Source: DASWIG01 sp965371445
GTDB lineage: Bacteria > Acidobacteriota > Thermoanaerobaculia > Multivoradales > J023
DNA length: 64,000 nt
Direction of reading: 5' to 3'
Assembly (NCBI GenBank): GCA_965371445.1
Contig: CBDUYN010000007.1
Coordinates: forward strand, 60,374-124,373
The notes under the pieces: model-generated
What the model was told of the DNA's origin: nothing
Seen by the model: the letters and a program-made list of their open reading frames with translations, nothing else
Database searches by the model: none
Made by a program: the position numbers and the translations under genes
Part shown: piece after piece, positions 23,053 through 31,301 of the stretch
Numbering within the stretch: the first letter of the stretch is position 1
Layout of the letters: each line of letters starts with the position of its first letter

Positions 23053-24366
23053 TCAATCCCGTGATCCGGGCTCTTCCAGACGATAGAGGTGGGTGGTCGT
23101 ACGGACGTAGAAAGCGTGGCCATGGACGGCCGGGGTGGCGTGGATGGTCCCGTCGAGACGGTTGCGCGCCAGCTCGCGGAATTCGTCGGCGGCGGCGAGG
23201 ACGAGGGTCTCACCCTCGGCGCTCCAGGTGTAGATCCGCCCGTGGGCATGGATCGGCGACGCCCAATGACGGCCGCCAAGGCGACGGCGCCAGAGGTGCT
23301 CGCCGCGCCGGGCGTCGAGCCAGGTGGCGATGCCCCAATCCTCCATCAAGAAGATCCGGTCGCCGACGAGAAGCGGCGACGGATTCGCCGGCACCTGCCA
23401 ATGATAGCGCCAGTCGACGTGGGTTTCGGTGACGTCGCCGCGGCCACCGAGGCGAATCGAGAAGAGATGCGGCTTGACGTAGCCCGTGTCGACGAAGACG
23501 CGGCCCAGGCCCACCGACGGCAACGGCACCACTGAGTAGCCCTCGAAGCGCACCTCCCAGATCCTCTCGCCGGTCCGCGGCTCTAGCGCCGTCACCTGGT
23601 CGGCCCCCGCCGTGACGAGCTGCGGCCGGCCCCGGTGGTAGACCACGATCGGCGTCGAGAACGCCTTCCGGTGAGGACCCTTGTTGCCCTCGGCAAAGGT
23701 GCGCTCGGCCCGCCAGGCGAGCTCGCCGCTCGCCTTGTAGAAGGCGGCGACGAACTGCTGGTCGGTGCCGTCGAAGTTGACGACGAGGAGGTCCTCGAAG
23801 AGGATCGGCGAGCTCCCGGGTCCCACCTCGTGGTCGATCACCAGGTCGTCCCTTCGCCACACCACCTTGCCGTCGGCGGTATCGAGGCACGCCGTGCCGT
23901 AAGCCCCGAAGTGGACGTAGACGCGACCCTCCTCGATCACCGGCGTCGGCGAGGCGTAGCTGTTCTCCGGATGGCTCGCCTGCCACGCCGCCGGACGGAA
24001 GACCTCGACGTCGTGGCGGATCTCCCCCGTCGTGACGTCGAGGCCGAGGGCGCGGAGCGAGCGCTCCTCCGCGAGGGCCGTCGTCAGCCACAGGCTGTCG
24101 CCGAAGATGACCGGCGACGAGTGGCCGAGACCCGGTAACGGCACCTTCCAGGCGACGTTCTCCAACTCGCTCCACGTCTGCGGGAGGCCCGTGGCGCGGG
24201 AGTGTCCGGCGCCGCGGGGTCCGCGGATCTGGGGCCAGTCGGCGGCGGCGGGGAGGGCCACCGCGCCGAAGACAAGGGCAAGCATGCCTGCGCGGTACCG
24301 TTTTGAGAGACCTCCGGCCTCTGTACCCCGATCCATCGTCTCTGTCTGCTTGCCCTTGCCACCCAT
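23053..24366 (-). CDS. Exported PQQ-type beta-propeller protein
   Basis: The 437-residue product has an N-terminal hydrophobic segment ending in ALPAAADWPQ, a likely signal peptide; the DWPQIRGPRG start of the mature part is typical of secreted PQQ-like repeat proteins. Several propeller blades are visible (ACLDTADGKVVWRRDDL, VTALEPRTGERIWEVRFEGY, WLDARRGEHLWRRRLGG). No cytochrome c motif or quinoprotein dehydrogenase residues are evident, so a structural or scaffold role is more likely than an enzyme. The start at ATG 24366 is followed by two other in-frame Met codons nearer the signal segment, one of which may be the true start. It lies in a minus-strand group with a lipoprotein and a glycosyltransferase. 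Confidence 0.82.
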   Translation of the reverse strand: MGGKGKQTETMDRGTEAGGLSKRYRAGMLALVFGAVALPAAADWPQIRGPRGAGHSRATGLPQTWSELENVAWKVPLPGLGHSSPVIFGDSLWLTTALAEERSLRALGLDVTTGEIRHDVEVFRPAAWQASHPENSYASPTPVIEEGRVYVHFGAYGTACLDTADGKVVWRRDDLVIDHEVGPGSSPILFEDLLVVNFDGTDQQFVAAFYKASGELAWRAERTFAEGNKGPHRKAFSTPIVVYHRGRPQLVTAGADQVTALEPRTGERIWEVRFEGYSVVPLPSVGLGRVFVDTGYVKPHLFSIRLGGRGDVTETHVDWRYHWQVPANPSPLLVGDRIFLMEDWGIATWLDARRGEHLWRRRLGGRHWASPIHAHGRIYTWSAEGETLVLAAADEFRELARNRLDGTIHATPAVHGHAFYVRTTTHLYRLEEPGSRD

Positions 24367-24371
24367 CGACT

Positions 24372-25478
24372 TTAGTTTCGCCGCGCCAGGATCAGGCATC
24401 CGCCCTCGAGCTCGACGTGATAGCCAATGTTGAAGGCAAGAGGCGAGGCACCGCTCGCAAAGGCCGAGCGCAGGTCCTCCTGGAAGTAGGGACCGTAGGC
24501 CGCCACCACCCCGGTGTAGGTACCGAAGTAACGGACGTCCCGGCCCGTCTCGACGAGGCTCCGGTGGGGAAGGCCCGAGTCGTCCTGGAGCACCAGGCGG
24601 CTTTGCGCCAACAGGAAGTCGTGGAGCGTCGCGAAGCCTTCCATGTGGAGGAGGTACTCCGCCGACTTCATGAAGGTGTTGAACGGTCCGAGGGCGCTCA
24701 AGAAGCGCAGGAAGGCGCCGCGAGCCGCGAGGCCTTCGTCGGAGAGATCCTGGGAGAAGTAGTAAAGAGAGCGGACAGCCGAGTCTCCACCCTTCTCGGA
24801 GACGAAGTCGACGCGCACCGCGCCGCCCGCGCCCGGCGTCGCCTCGGGAGCATCCTCGGCGTTGCCCTCCTCGTCGAGGACGACGTAGCGGACGGCCACC
24901 GGCCGGTGGCCCGTCCGCGCCAGGAAGATGTAGAGCATCGGCAAGAGCCCTTCGAGCGACTCGGCCTCGGTCAGATCCCTCCCCATCTGGGTGCGCACGA
25001 AGTAGCCCGCCTTGACCAGGTTGCGAAACGAGCCCGCCAGACGCTCGCCCACCGCCTGAAGCTCCTCTCCGCTCAGGCCCCCGAGGTCCGGGATCGGCCC
25101 GGGCGGCTCCAGGCCCACCAGGACGTAGGCCGGCGCGTCCGGAAGGAAGGTGTGGACGTTCAGGAAATTGGGACCGCCGAAGGGGTAGAAGGCCACGAGC
25201 CCCGGCTCGTCGACGCGGGGCGCGAGCGTCGTCGCCTGCCACTCGCGCATCGCCGTGAGGTGGCTTTCCTCCATCTGTCCCCAGACCTCGTCGAGGGCCT
25301 CGGCGTGAGCGGCCCACACCCCGTCGCGCTCGAGGCCCGCGAGGCGTCGCGCCGTGTCGCGAAGAGCCGTCTCGTCTTGTGTAGAGGCCGCTGCCGCCTC
25401 GCTGCCGTCCCGGGGCGGCGACGAGCACGAGGAGAGCCACAGGAGGAGAAGGGGACCAATCAGCTTTCGTGAACGCAT
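24372..25478 (-). CDS. Unrecognised lipoprotein
   Basis: The 368-residue protein starts MRSRKLIGPLLLLWLSSCSS, with a basic start, hydrophobic core and lipobox-like LSSC, so it should be a lipid-anchored envelope protein. The rest is a soluble domain with conserved-looking aromatic patches (FYPFGGPNFLNVHTFLPDAP, YFGTYTGVVAAYGPYFQEDL) that I cannot place in a family; FGGPNFLN and the final CLILARRN look ordered. It lies 3 bases after the APC permease gene (downstream on the minus strand) and 5 bases before the propeller gene, so these three are probably an operon. Confidence 0.78.
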   Translation of the reverse strand: MRSRKLIGPLLLLWLSSCSSPPRDGSEAAAASTQDETALRDTARRLAGLERDGVWAAHAEALDEVWGQMEESHLTAMREWQATTLAPRVDEPGLVAFYPFGGPNFLNVHTFLPDAPAYVLVGLEPPGPIPDLGGLSGEELQAVGERLAGSFRNLVKAGYFVRTQMGRDLTEAESLEGLLPMLYIFLARTGHRPVAVRYVVLDEEGNAEDAPEATPGAGGAVRVDFVSEKGGDSAVRSLYYFSQDLSDEGLAARGAFLRFLSALGPFNTFMKSAEYLLHMEGFATLHDFLLAQSRLVLQDDSGLPHRSLVETGRDVRYFGTYTGVVAAYGPYFQEDLRSAFASGASPLAFNIGYHVELEGGCLILARRN

Positions 25479-25481
25479 GGC

Positions 25482-26810
25482 TTACTCCGCGGAGTCCCCC
25501 GCCGGCGCGGCCGTCTTGGGGGAAAGGAGGTAGACCGGAACGGCGACGGCAAGCGTCGCGAGCCCGGCGAACGACTCGACGGGCTGCTTGTAGACCGTGT
25601 AGACCATCGTGACGACACTGATGCCGAGGAAGAGCAGCGGCGTGACCGGATAGCCCCACGTACGGTAGGGCGGTGGCTCTTCTCCGCGCACGCGCCGCAG
25701 ATGGCGCAGCCGGAAAAGCGCCGCGACCGTCAGCGCCGAGGAGGCTGTCAGCAGCAGCTGCACGTAGACCAGGACCGAGTCGAACGTCGAGGTCAGGAGC
25801 AGGAGGTAGACGATCCCCGTCTGCAGCAAGATGGCGCGCACCGGGACGCCGGCGGGGCTCGTACGGCCCAGGGCGCGGAAGAACGCGTAGTCCTCACCCA
25901 TCATCTGGGTGACCCGCGGTCCGGCCCAGGTCATGGCGCTGATCGTCGAGACCAGGGCGACGGCAAGTAGCGTCGCCGCCCATTGTCCGCCGGTCTCGCC
26001 GAGGACATGGGTGGCGACGACGTAGCCGATCTCGATCTTGCCCGCCAGAAGCTCCGCCGGCGTCGTGGCGAGAAAGGCCCAGTGGACGGCGACGTAGAGC
26101 ACCAGGACGAGCACCGTCCCCAGGAAAAGCGCCCGCGGCACGTTGCGCCGCGGCTCGCGCACCTCGCCGATCACGTAGGTCGCCGCGTTCCAGCCCGCGT
26201 AGCCGAACATCACGTAGAGGAGCGACACGCCGTAGGCGGGGTCGAGAAACGCGTCGAGGTCGTCGCGGCGGGGCGCGAAGCGGATCTGCGAACGTTGGCC
26301 CGAGAAAAAAGGCAGGGCGATGAAGGCGACGAGCAGCGTCACCTTGAAGAGGGTGAGGTAGTTCTGGAAGCGGCTCGAAAGCTTCAGGTCCCGCAGGTGG
26401 AAAAGCGTCACCACGGCCACCACGGCGCAGGAGAGGACGAGGGGCGAGACGGGAAGGACCCGGGAGAAGTAGCTGCCAAAGGCCATGCAGGCGAGCGCGA
26501 TGGGCGGCGCGAAGCCGGCGACGAGCGACAGCCAGCCGGCCATGAAGCCGAGCGCGGGATGAAACGTCCGGCTCAAGAAGTTGTACTCGCCGCCCGAGCG
26601 CGGCAGGGCCGCGGCAAGCTCGCCGTAGGCCAGGGCGCCGCAGAGCGCAAAGACGCCGCCGAGCGCCCACAGGACGAGGATCGCGAACCCCGAGCTCGTC
26701 GCCAGGAGCTGGAAGCCGAGGCTCGTGAAGACCCCCGTGCCGATCATGTTGGCGACGGTGATCGAGGTGGCGGTGGGGAGCGAGATGCTGGGTCGCGCGT
26801 CGACGCTCAT
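25482..26810 (-). CDS. APC-family amino acid/polyamine permease
   Basis: The 442-residue integral membrane protein has about twelve hydrophobic segments. It begins with the APC helix-1 motif SITVANMIGTGVFTSLGFQL and contains the helix-6-like region YVMFGYAGWNAATYVIGEVR with the conserved aromatic and Glu. These carriers exchange or take up amino acids with protons or antiport substrates. I chose ATG 26810 since the helix-1 motif follows at once; an earlier in-frame start would overlap the Trm112 stop region. The next gene downstream is a lipoprotein, which is not a usual APC partner. The substrate cannot be predicted. Confidence 0.9.
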   Translation of the reverse strand: MSVDARPSISLPTATSITVANMIGTGVFTSLGFQLLATSSGFAILVLWALGGVFALCGALAYGELAAALPRSGGEYNFLSRTFHPALGFMAGWLSLVAGFAPPIALACMAFGSYFSRVLPVSPLVLSCAVVAVVTLFHLRDLKLSSRFQNYLTLFKVTLLVAFIALPFFSGQRSQIRFAPRRDDLDAFLDPAYGVSLLYVMFGYAGWNAATYVIGEVREPRRNVPRALFLGTVLVLVLYVAVHWAFLATTPAELLAGKIEIGYVVATHVLGETGGQWAATLLAVALVSTISAMTWAGPRVTQMMGEDYAFFRALGRTSPAGVPVRAILLQTGIVYLLLLTSTFDSVLVYVQLLLTASSALTVAALFRLRHLRRVRGEEPPPYRTWGYPVTPLLFLGISVVTMVYTVYKQPVESFAGLATLAVAVPVYLLSPKTAAPAGDSAE

Positions 26811-26820
26811 GGGCGACGGC

Positions 26821-27084
26821 TCAGTCGCCTGGACCCAGGCCGACGGCACCGGCCGTCAGGGCCTCGTCCTCCAGCATGATCGGGATGTCCGAGACCACGG
26901 GGTAGACGAGCTGCGACTCGGAGCAGTAGAGTCCCTGCTCGGCCACGGGCTCTTCGTCGCGGAAGTGCTCGCGGTATTTCTCGACCAGCATCTTGCCCAC
27001 GTCCTCGGGCAGGTCCACGAGGCGCAGTCCGCCCTTGGTCTTGGGGCAGACAAGAATCTCTAGAAGCTCGGGGTCAAGGGCCAT
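26821..27084 (-). CDS. Trm112-like small protein
   Basis: The 87-residue product starts MALDPELLEILVCPKTKGGL and has GLYCSESQLVYPVVSDIPIM, the characteristic Trm112/YcaR pattern. In many bacteria the first motif is CPxCKG; here it is CPKTKG, so one metal-binding Cys is lost while Cys13 and the later Cys remain. Trm112 proteins stabilise class I methyltransferases; the bacterial homologues are mostly uncharacterised. A GGGAGG ribosome-binding sequence precedes the ATG. It is upstream of, and 10 bases from, the APC permease start, perhaps in the same transcript. Confidence 0.85.
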   Translation of the reverse strand: MALDPELLEILVCPKTKGGLRLVDLPEDVGKMLVEKYREHFRDEEPVAEQGLYCSESQLVYPVVSDIPIMLEDEALTAGAVGLGPGD

Positions 27085-27148
27085 GGAACCTCCCTTCCTG
27101 GGGACGGACAGGATAGCATGGAGCGCGCGTCCGCCGAAGCGGTCGCCG

Positions 27149-27649
27149 TCAACGCCCGAAAGTCCACGTCAGGACGAGGGAGTTCGAGCCGGGGTTCTCG
27201 TCGTAGATGCGGGCGTTCGAGAGGTGAAAGAAGAGGATCCCGAGGCGCGAGCCGCTCTCCAGCCGGTAGGCGATCTCGAGCCCGGAACGGAGCTCGACGA
27301 CTCCACCGAGGTCAAAACCGTCGCCGTCCTCGTAGGCCGTCACCGCGAGCTGCGGCGTCACGATCCAGCTCTCGGTCACCTCCCAGTCGAGGCGCAGGCC
27401 GCCGTAGACCCAGAAGCTGCCTTTTTCGGTCCCCGCCAGGCCGAAAGCCGGGACCAGGTTCGCCTTCGTCCGCGGCCGCAGCCGCAGCTCGACACCGGCC
27501 TCAAACGGCGTGTCGTCGCCGTGGGTGTTGAAGATCCCGGCGTTGACGGCCCAACTGGCGCCGTCCTGGGCGGCGGCTGCCGGAGCGAGCAGGACGAGAG
27601 CCGTGGCGAGGAGGAGAAGAACACGCGGCAGAAAACGCTGGATTGCCAA
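27149..27649 (-). CDS. PagL-like lipid A deacylase (acyloxyacyl hydrolase family)
   Basis: The protein has about 166 residues from a TTG at 27649, which has a GGAG sequence 9 bases upstream and is followed by a good signal peptide (LPRVLLLLATALVLLAPAAAAQ). The alternative in-frame ATG lies about 30 codons further upstream. The mature part is an alternating beta-barrel sequence, and the C-terminal FFHLSNARIYDENPGSNSL has the His-Ser pair and the later Glu/Asn-Pro-Gly of PagL outer-membrane enzymes. PagL removes the 3-position acyl chain of lipid A. Confidence is good for the family and moderate for the start. It stands between Trm112 and a divergent glycosyltransferase. Confidence 0.82.
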   Translation of the reverse strand: MAIQRFLPRVLLLLATALVLLAPAAAAQDGASWAVNAGIFNTHGDDTPFEAGVELRLRPRTKANLVPAFGLAGTEKGSFWVYGGLRLDWEVTESWIVTPQLAVTAYEDGDGFDLGGVVELRSGLEIAYRLESGSRLGILFFHLSNARIYDENPGSNSLVLTWTFGR

Positions 27650-27875
27650 AACCTGAATCTCCGGATGAAATCGTCCCTTGCCGGCGCCCCAGGCGCCCCT
27701 TCGAAACCCCGAACACCCAACGTGTACGAGAGGCGCGAGCATAGCCATTCGGCCGTCGCTATTCAAGCCGCGTCTCCGGGTAGAATCCGGTCCGGCCGGG
27801 AGCGGTCCGGGCCGGGAGCGGCCCCGGCCTGAGGCGGCCCCGCCGAACGCGGCCCGGCCAGGAGGAGAAAGCCCC

Positions 27876-28748
27876 ATGTCCGAAGAATCGAAGCCCGACG
27901 GCGCGGCGAAGCGTCCCAAGGTCTCCGTCGTCGTCACCACGTTCAACGAGGAGGCCCACATCGGCGCCTGCCTCGAATCGCTCCTCTGGTGCGACGAGAT
28001 CCTCGTGGTCGACTCTCTCTCCACCGACCGGACGCCCGTGATCGTCCGGGGCTACGAAGGGGTGCGCTTCGTCCAGCGCACCTACTTCGGCTCCGCGGCG
28101 CAGAAGAACTGGGCGATGGGCGAGACCTCGCACGAGTGGCTCCTGATCTTCGACGCCGACGAGCGCTGCCCGCCGGAGCTGCGCCGCGAGATCGAGGAGC
28201 TCCTCGCCCATGGCCCGGAGTACGACGCCTACACGATCCGCCGCCGGGTCTACTTCCTCGGCAAGGTCATCCGCTTCTCCGGCTGGCAGCACGACCAGGT
28301 CGTCCGCCTGATCCGGCGCGGGACCGGCCGCTATCCCAACCGCCGCGTCCACGCCGACATGAAGACGCGCACCCCGGCCCCGCTGCTGCGTCGCCGGATG
28401 GACCATCACATGGTCGACGACTTCCACGAGTACATCCTGCGGCTGGTGAAATACGGCAACTGGGGAGCCGCCCAGGGCTGGCGCGAGGGCCGGCGCTCGG
28501 GCCTCCCCGAGGTCCTCGGACGGCCCCTCTGGCGCTTTTTCCGCACCTACTTCCTGCAGCTCGGGATCCTCGACGGCATGCGGGGGCTCGTCTTCTGCAT
28601 GCTCCAGGCTTTTGGCACCTACGTGAAGTGGTCGCTGCTCTGGAGCTGGCGCGTCAACGAGGCGCGCGGCCATGAGCCCAACCTGCCGGAGTTCGACGAG
28701 AGCGAGGAGATCTGGGAAGGGCTGGAGAGTCTCGAGAACGGCTCGTGA
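27876..28748 (+). CDS. Family 2 glycosyltransferase, WaaE/KdtX-like
   Basis: The 290-residue GT2 protein has KVSVVVTTFNEEAHIGACLE, ILVVDSLSTDRT, QKNWAMG and the DxD region LLIFDADERCPPELR. These motifs and the FLGKVIRFSGWQHD segment are typical of WaaE/KdtX-like beta-1,4-glucosyltransferases acting on lipopolysaccharide core. The C-terminus contains amphipathic or hydrophobic stretches (FFRTYFLQLGILDG, MLQAFGTYVKWSLLWSW) that could attach it to the membrane. A GGAGGAG ribosome-binding site lies 7 bases before the ATG at 27876. Its proximity to a PagL-like gene fits outer-membrane glycolipid modification. Confidence 0.9.
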   Translation: MSEESKPDGAAKRPKVSVVVTTFNEEAHIGACLESLLWCDEILVVDSLSTDRTPVIVRGYEGVRFVQRTYFGSAAQKNWAMGETSHEWLLIFDADERCPPELRREIEELLAHGPEYDAYTIRRRVYFLGKVIRFSGWQHDQVVRLIRRGTGRYPNRRVHADMKTRTPAPLLRRRMDHHMVDDFHEYILRLVKYGNWGAAQGWREGRRSGLPEVLGRPLWRFFRTYFLQLGILDGMRGLVFCMLQAFGTYVKWSLLWSWRVNEARGHEPNLPEFDESEEIWEGLESLENGS

Positions 28749-28893
28749 GGAGGCCCCGGCCTCGTGAGCTCAAGATGGACGCCGACGGCTGGGGTGATAC
28801 GACGCAGAGGTTTCGCCGCCTCCTTGGCCCGTTCGAGCCCCTCCAGGCCACGGTTGCACCCGGCCTCGGCCGGGCGTTCCGCGCCCCGGTGCA

Positions 28894-29277
28894 ATGGTTG
28901 CAGCGTCCTGGGACCGGCGCTTCGGAAGCGTACCGGAGCCAAAGACGGTTTCTACCGAGATCGGGTCCTTGTTGTCGACCGACGCATCTCCTGGCGCCGC
29001 GGTCGACGAGATTCTCTTGCTCCTCGACGAGGATCGCTACCAGACGGCGCGTCGCATGGCCGCCGAGGCGTTGGCGCGTTTTCCCGACCACAAGCGGGTC
29101 CGCAACGCCTGGGCGATCTTCGACAACCGCGGCAAGGCGAGAGTGAGCCCGCAAGGACCCCAGCCTCCGACTCGCGAGGAGTTCGAGTGGCTCAGGAATC
29201 CGCCCAACATGGGCTTCAGCAGCTGCGAGTCCAGGAATGAGGAGTGGAAGGGTCCATGGACCCTTCCTACCCTGACA
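28894..29277 (+). pseudogene. Truncated TPR-like/DUF5678-type gene fragment at the left edge of the island
   Basis: A plus-strand frame starting at 28894 encodes AVDEILLLLDEDRYQTARRM, AAEALARFPDHKRVRNAWAI, then REEFEWLRNPP. This resembles proteins in which a short helical repeat is followed by 'EWLRNPPE..GKWVAL' (DUF5678-like). Here that end is cut exactly after NPP and the frame continues into unrelated sequence, over the palindrome at 29246 and into the antisense of the next gene. I read it as a gene truncated by arrival of the island. The 145 bases before it (28749-28893) hold only GC-rich inverted sequence and no other gene. Confidence 0.4.
29246..29267. terminator. 22-base perfect palindrome after the conjugation operon
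   Basis: Arms of 11 bases (GGAAGGGTCCA and its complement) meet without a spacer, 10 bases beyond the stop of the DUF6527-tail gene. It would end the minus-strand operon. There is no T run, so its strength as an intrinsic terminator is uncertain. Confidence 0.5.
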
Positions 29278-29535
29278 TCACTTCTTCTTCCCTTTGCCGT
29301 TCTTTTGAGCAAGAGCACTCCCGGCCGCTGACTTCGAGCTTTTGCTCGTTCGACCATCCCGCAAGACCTTGGAGGCCGCACTTGCAGCCTTCTTTGAAGT
29401 GACCTTACGGGGAGCCTTGGTCTGCGACAGAGCGCTCCCTGCCGCGGTCTTCGACTTCGACCCCGTCGACTTGCTCGTCATCGTCTTGGACGCCGCTTTT
29501 GCGGCCTTGCTTCCCGTTGTCTTCGGTTTTGCCAT
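29278..29535 (-). CDS. Possible separate product: 85-residue Lys-rich small protein (internal start)
   Basis: In the same frame as the DUF6527 gene, ATG 29535 is preceded by AAGGAGA at an ideal distance. The product would be extremely basic: MAKPKTTGSKAAKAASK at the start, SKTAAGSALSQ and SKSAAGSALAQ as internal repeats, and NGKGKKK at the end. Histone-H1-like DNA binding, or service as a lysine-rich acceptor for the ubiquitin-like protein, are both possible. Whether the fusion, the short form or both are made cannot be decided from sequence. Confidence 0.5.
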   Translation of the reverse strand: MAKPKTTGSKAAKAASKTMTSKSTGSKSKTAAGSALSQTKAPRKVTSKKAASAASKVLRDGRTSKSSKSAAGSALAQKNGKGKKK

Positions 29536-29898
29536 TTCAGTTCTCCTTGTCGTTTGGGGCATTTGTGAGGTGGAAGATCGATCTTCGTCACACCAGCGAA
29601 TTTCTCCATAGCGAAGTATGAAGTGACTTCGACAGCCACGCACTCTCCATACCGATGGATGCAGGCTGATCGTGTCATTGAGATGCTCAGTGAAAACCCA
29701 ACTCGGGCGATCCTCGGGGAGGAGGCTCAAGTAGATTGTCTCTCGGCAACCGCACGGACAGAGCATTACTGCGCACCATGGATCACCATCGTCCTCGACG
29801 AGATAGACTCGACGAGACCTGGGGAGGCTGGGAGCCTCCCCAATTCTCATAGACCTATATCGTCGAAATCTGCGCCATAAGGCTCGAAGCCATTTCAC
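29278..29898 (-). CDS. DUF6527 protein with Lys/Ser/Ala-rich tail
   Basis: In this 206-residue protein, residues 17-107 match the DUF6527 family seen beside bacterial E1/E2/JAB genes: SRRVYLVEDDGDPW, a Cys cluster LCPCGC (47-51), then WRVRGCRSHFILRYGEIRWC. The five cysteines and the His (C47, C49, C51, C89, H92, C103) could bind zinc. Residues 122-206 are a low-complexity tail of Lys, Ser, Ala, Thr and Gly with two copies of an AAGSAL(S/A)Q motif. Inside the frame an AAGGAGA sequence is placed 7 bases before Met122, so the tail may also be made alone. The start overlaps the E1 stop (ATGA), so it is translationally coupled. It is probably an accessory or acceptor factor of the conjugation system. 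Confidence 0.85.
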   Translation of the reverse strand: MKWLRALWRRFRRYRSMRIGEAPSLPRSRRVYLVEDDGDPWCAVMLCPCGCRETIYLSLLPEDRPSWVFTEHLNDTISLHPSVWRVRGCRSHFILRYGEIRWCDEDRSSTSQMPQTTRRTEMAKPKTTGSKAAKAASKTMTSKSTGSKSKTAAGSALSQTKAPRKVTSKKAASAASKVLRDGRTSKSSKSAAGSALAQKNGKGKKK

Positions 29899-31301
29899 GC
29901 CGCCGCAGCCTCCCCGCTGTCATCAAGTGATGGTAGCTCAAGAAGCGGCTCAACATCACCGCGACCGACATGCCGAGCCAGAAGCGAGCACGGCTCGCCA
30001 TCGGGCTCACACACGTGAAGTGAGTGACTAAAGCTCAAGCGATGCACTGCGGAGTCACCGTTTTCGGCAACCCGGAAAACGTGAAGCCGGGCCAGAAACT
30101 CGTTGATCGCCAGGCCGGCAGGTATCATGTTCACGGATATCACGGCCGGCTGACCCTCCGCGACGCCAACGATATAGCCTGCTCTCCGTTCCTCTGCGAA
30201 AGCGTCTGGATCAATTCGGAAGAGGCTTGCGCTTTGTACCTCTTCCATCGTATAGACGCCACGACTGTACAGACTCGAGCCTCCGGGCTGGAGGTAGTGC
30301 ACCGTCCCGCACACCTGATCGACACTGCCGTGGCCGTCTGCCTCAAGCTTGACACCGAGATCGAAGTAGGCCTGTAGGTAGAAGGTTGCAAGTCGATTCA
30401 GCAGATGCCGGCCGTCAATGCTATCCATACAGCCAAAGACGACATCGCAGTCTGCAAGTGCATGAACAACCGACGAGTTCCAGAGGTTCTCGTCGAAGAT
30501 AGAGACAGCCGTACCAAACCCCATCGCCTTGACGGATCGGTCCATCACTTCAACCTTCAACCGCCCCAGCCGGGCATCTTCGCTCGTTGCGTTGACGATG
30601 CGATTGAGGTTCCTAGGCTCGACGTGATCAGGATCGACAAGTACAAGCTTGCCGACACCGTTGCGGGCCAGTTGTTCGACGACCAAGCTGCCAGTTCCGG
30701 AACATCCTACGACGCCACATTTGAGGCTCCGCAAAGTCCTGTAAGTGCCCTGCCCGAAGGCCTGGATGAAGCGCTCAGCGGTACCTTGTGTGTCGGTGGC
30801 GCCGACAGTTTCCGGCCAGAACAGGAGGTCGTCGCCGATCACGTTGACGCTCTGGAAAGGCTGGAATTCACCGTCCTGATCGATGGCGCGGCCAAACAGG
30901 CGACCATTCGGGAGCATGATCGCGCTACCGTGAGGGCCGTCCAGCCAACCGTGGACAGAGGTGAAGAGCTCTCGATCGGCGGTGTCGTCATAGCTTGAGA
31001 ACCTCGGCGTTCCACCTGGATGGCTGTGGATCTTGAGGAGGTGAAGACCTTCTCCGTCTGCCTCTTCAAGGAGGGGTACCAGTTGGCTGGTCGACCACGT
31101 CACGCGATCTGACCGACGGATGGAGTAGGCGTCGTCGGTAAGTGGTACGACCTTCCGAAGCAGCATCCGGTCCCTGGACTCGCCGGGGTGAAGGCCGCAG
31201 AGCCCGATCACTACCGCCTCATGTCCGTCTCCCGGGTAGAGCAACGGCCGAAGCTCAGCGTGCTGCCGACCGGCCAAAGTGAGGTTGATTGGAGTAGACA
31301 T
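29895..31301 (-). CDS. JAB deubiquitinase-like/E1 fusion protein
   Basis: The 468-residue protein has two enzymatic parts. Residues 1-150 are a JAB/JAMM metalloprotease domain with HSHP (92-95), SSYDD (102-106) and an upstream Glu28 for catalysis. Residues about 175-420 are a ThiF/E1-type Rossmann domain with GVVGCSGTGSLVVEQLARNG (196-215), LVDPDHVEPRNLNR (221-234) and VVFGCMDSIDGR. JAB would process or remove a ubiquitin-like protein, and E1 would adenylate its C-terminus. The segment where ThiF/MoeB enzymes usually have a Cys pair reads QPGGSSLYSRG, without cysteines. Its start overlaps the stop of the Ubl-E2 gene, and its stop overlaps the DUF6527 start. Confidence 0.92.
   Translation of the reverse strand: MSTPINLTLAGRQHAELRPLLYPGDGHEAVVIGLCGLHPGESRDRMLLRKVVPLTDDAYSIRRSDRVTWSTSQLVPLLEEADGEGLHLLKIHSHPGGTPRFSSYDDTADRELFTSVHGWLDGPHGSAIMLPNGRLFGRAIDQDGEFQPFQSVNVIGDDLLFWPETVGATDTQGTAERFIQAFGQGTYRTLRSLKCGVVGCSGTGSLVVEQLARNGVGKLVLVDPDHVEPRNLNRIVNATSEDARLGRLKVEVMDRSVKAMGFGTAVSIFDENLWNSSVVHALADCDVVFGCMDSIDGRHLLNRLATFYLQAYFDLGVKLEADGHGSVDQVCGTVHYLQPGGSSLYSRGVYTMEEVQSASLFRIDPDAFAEERRAGYIVGVAEGQPAVISVNMIPAGLAINEFLARLHVFRVAENGDSAVHRLSFSHSLHVCEPDGEPCSLLARHVGRGDVEPLLELPSLDDSGEAAAA

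Noticed and set aside
28831..28905. Structured RNA gene in the GC-rich inverted sequence
   Set aside because: The hairpin arms (GGTTGCACC, GGTGCAA) are short, and I could not match them to a known RNA class.
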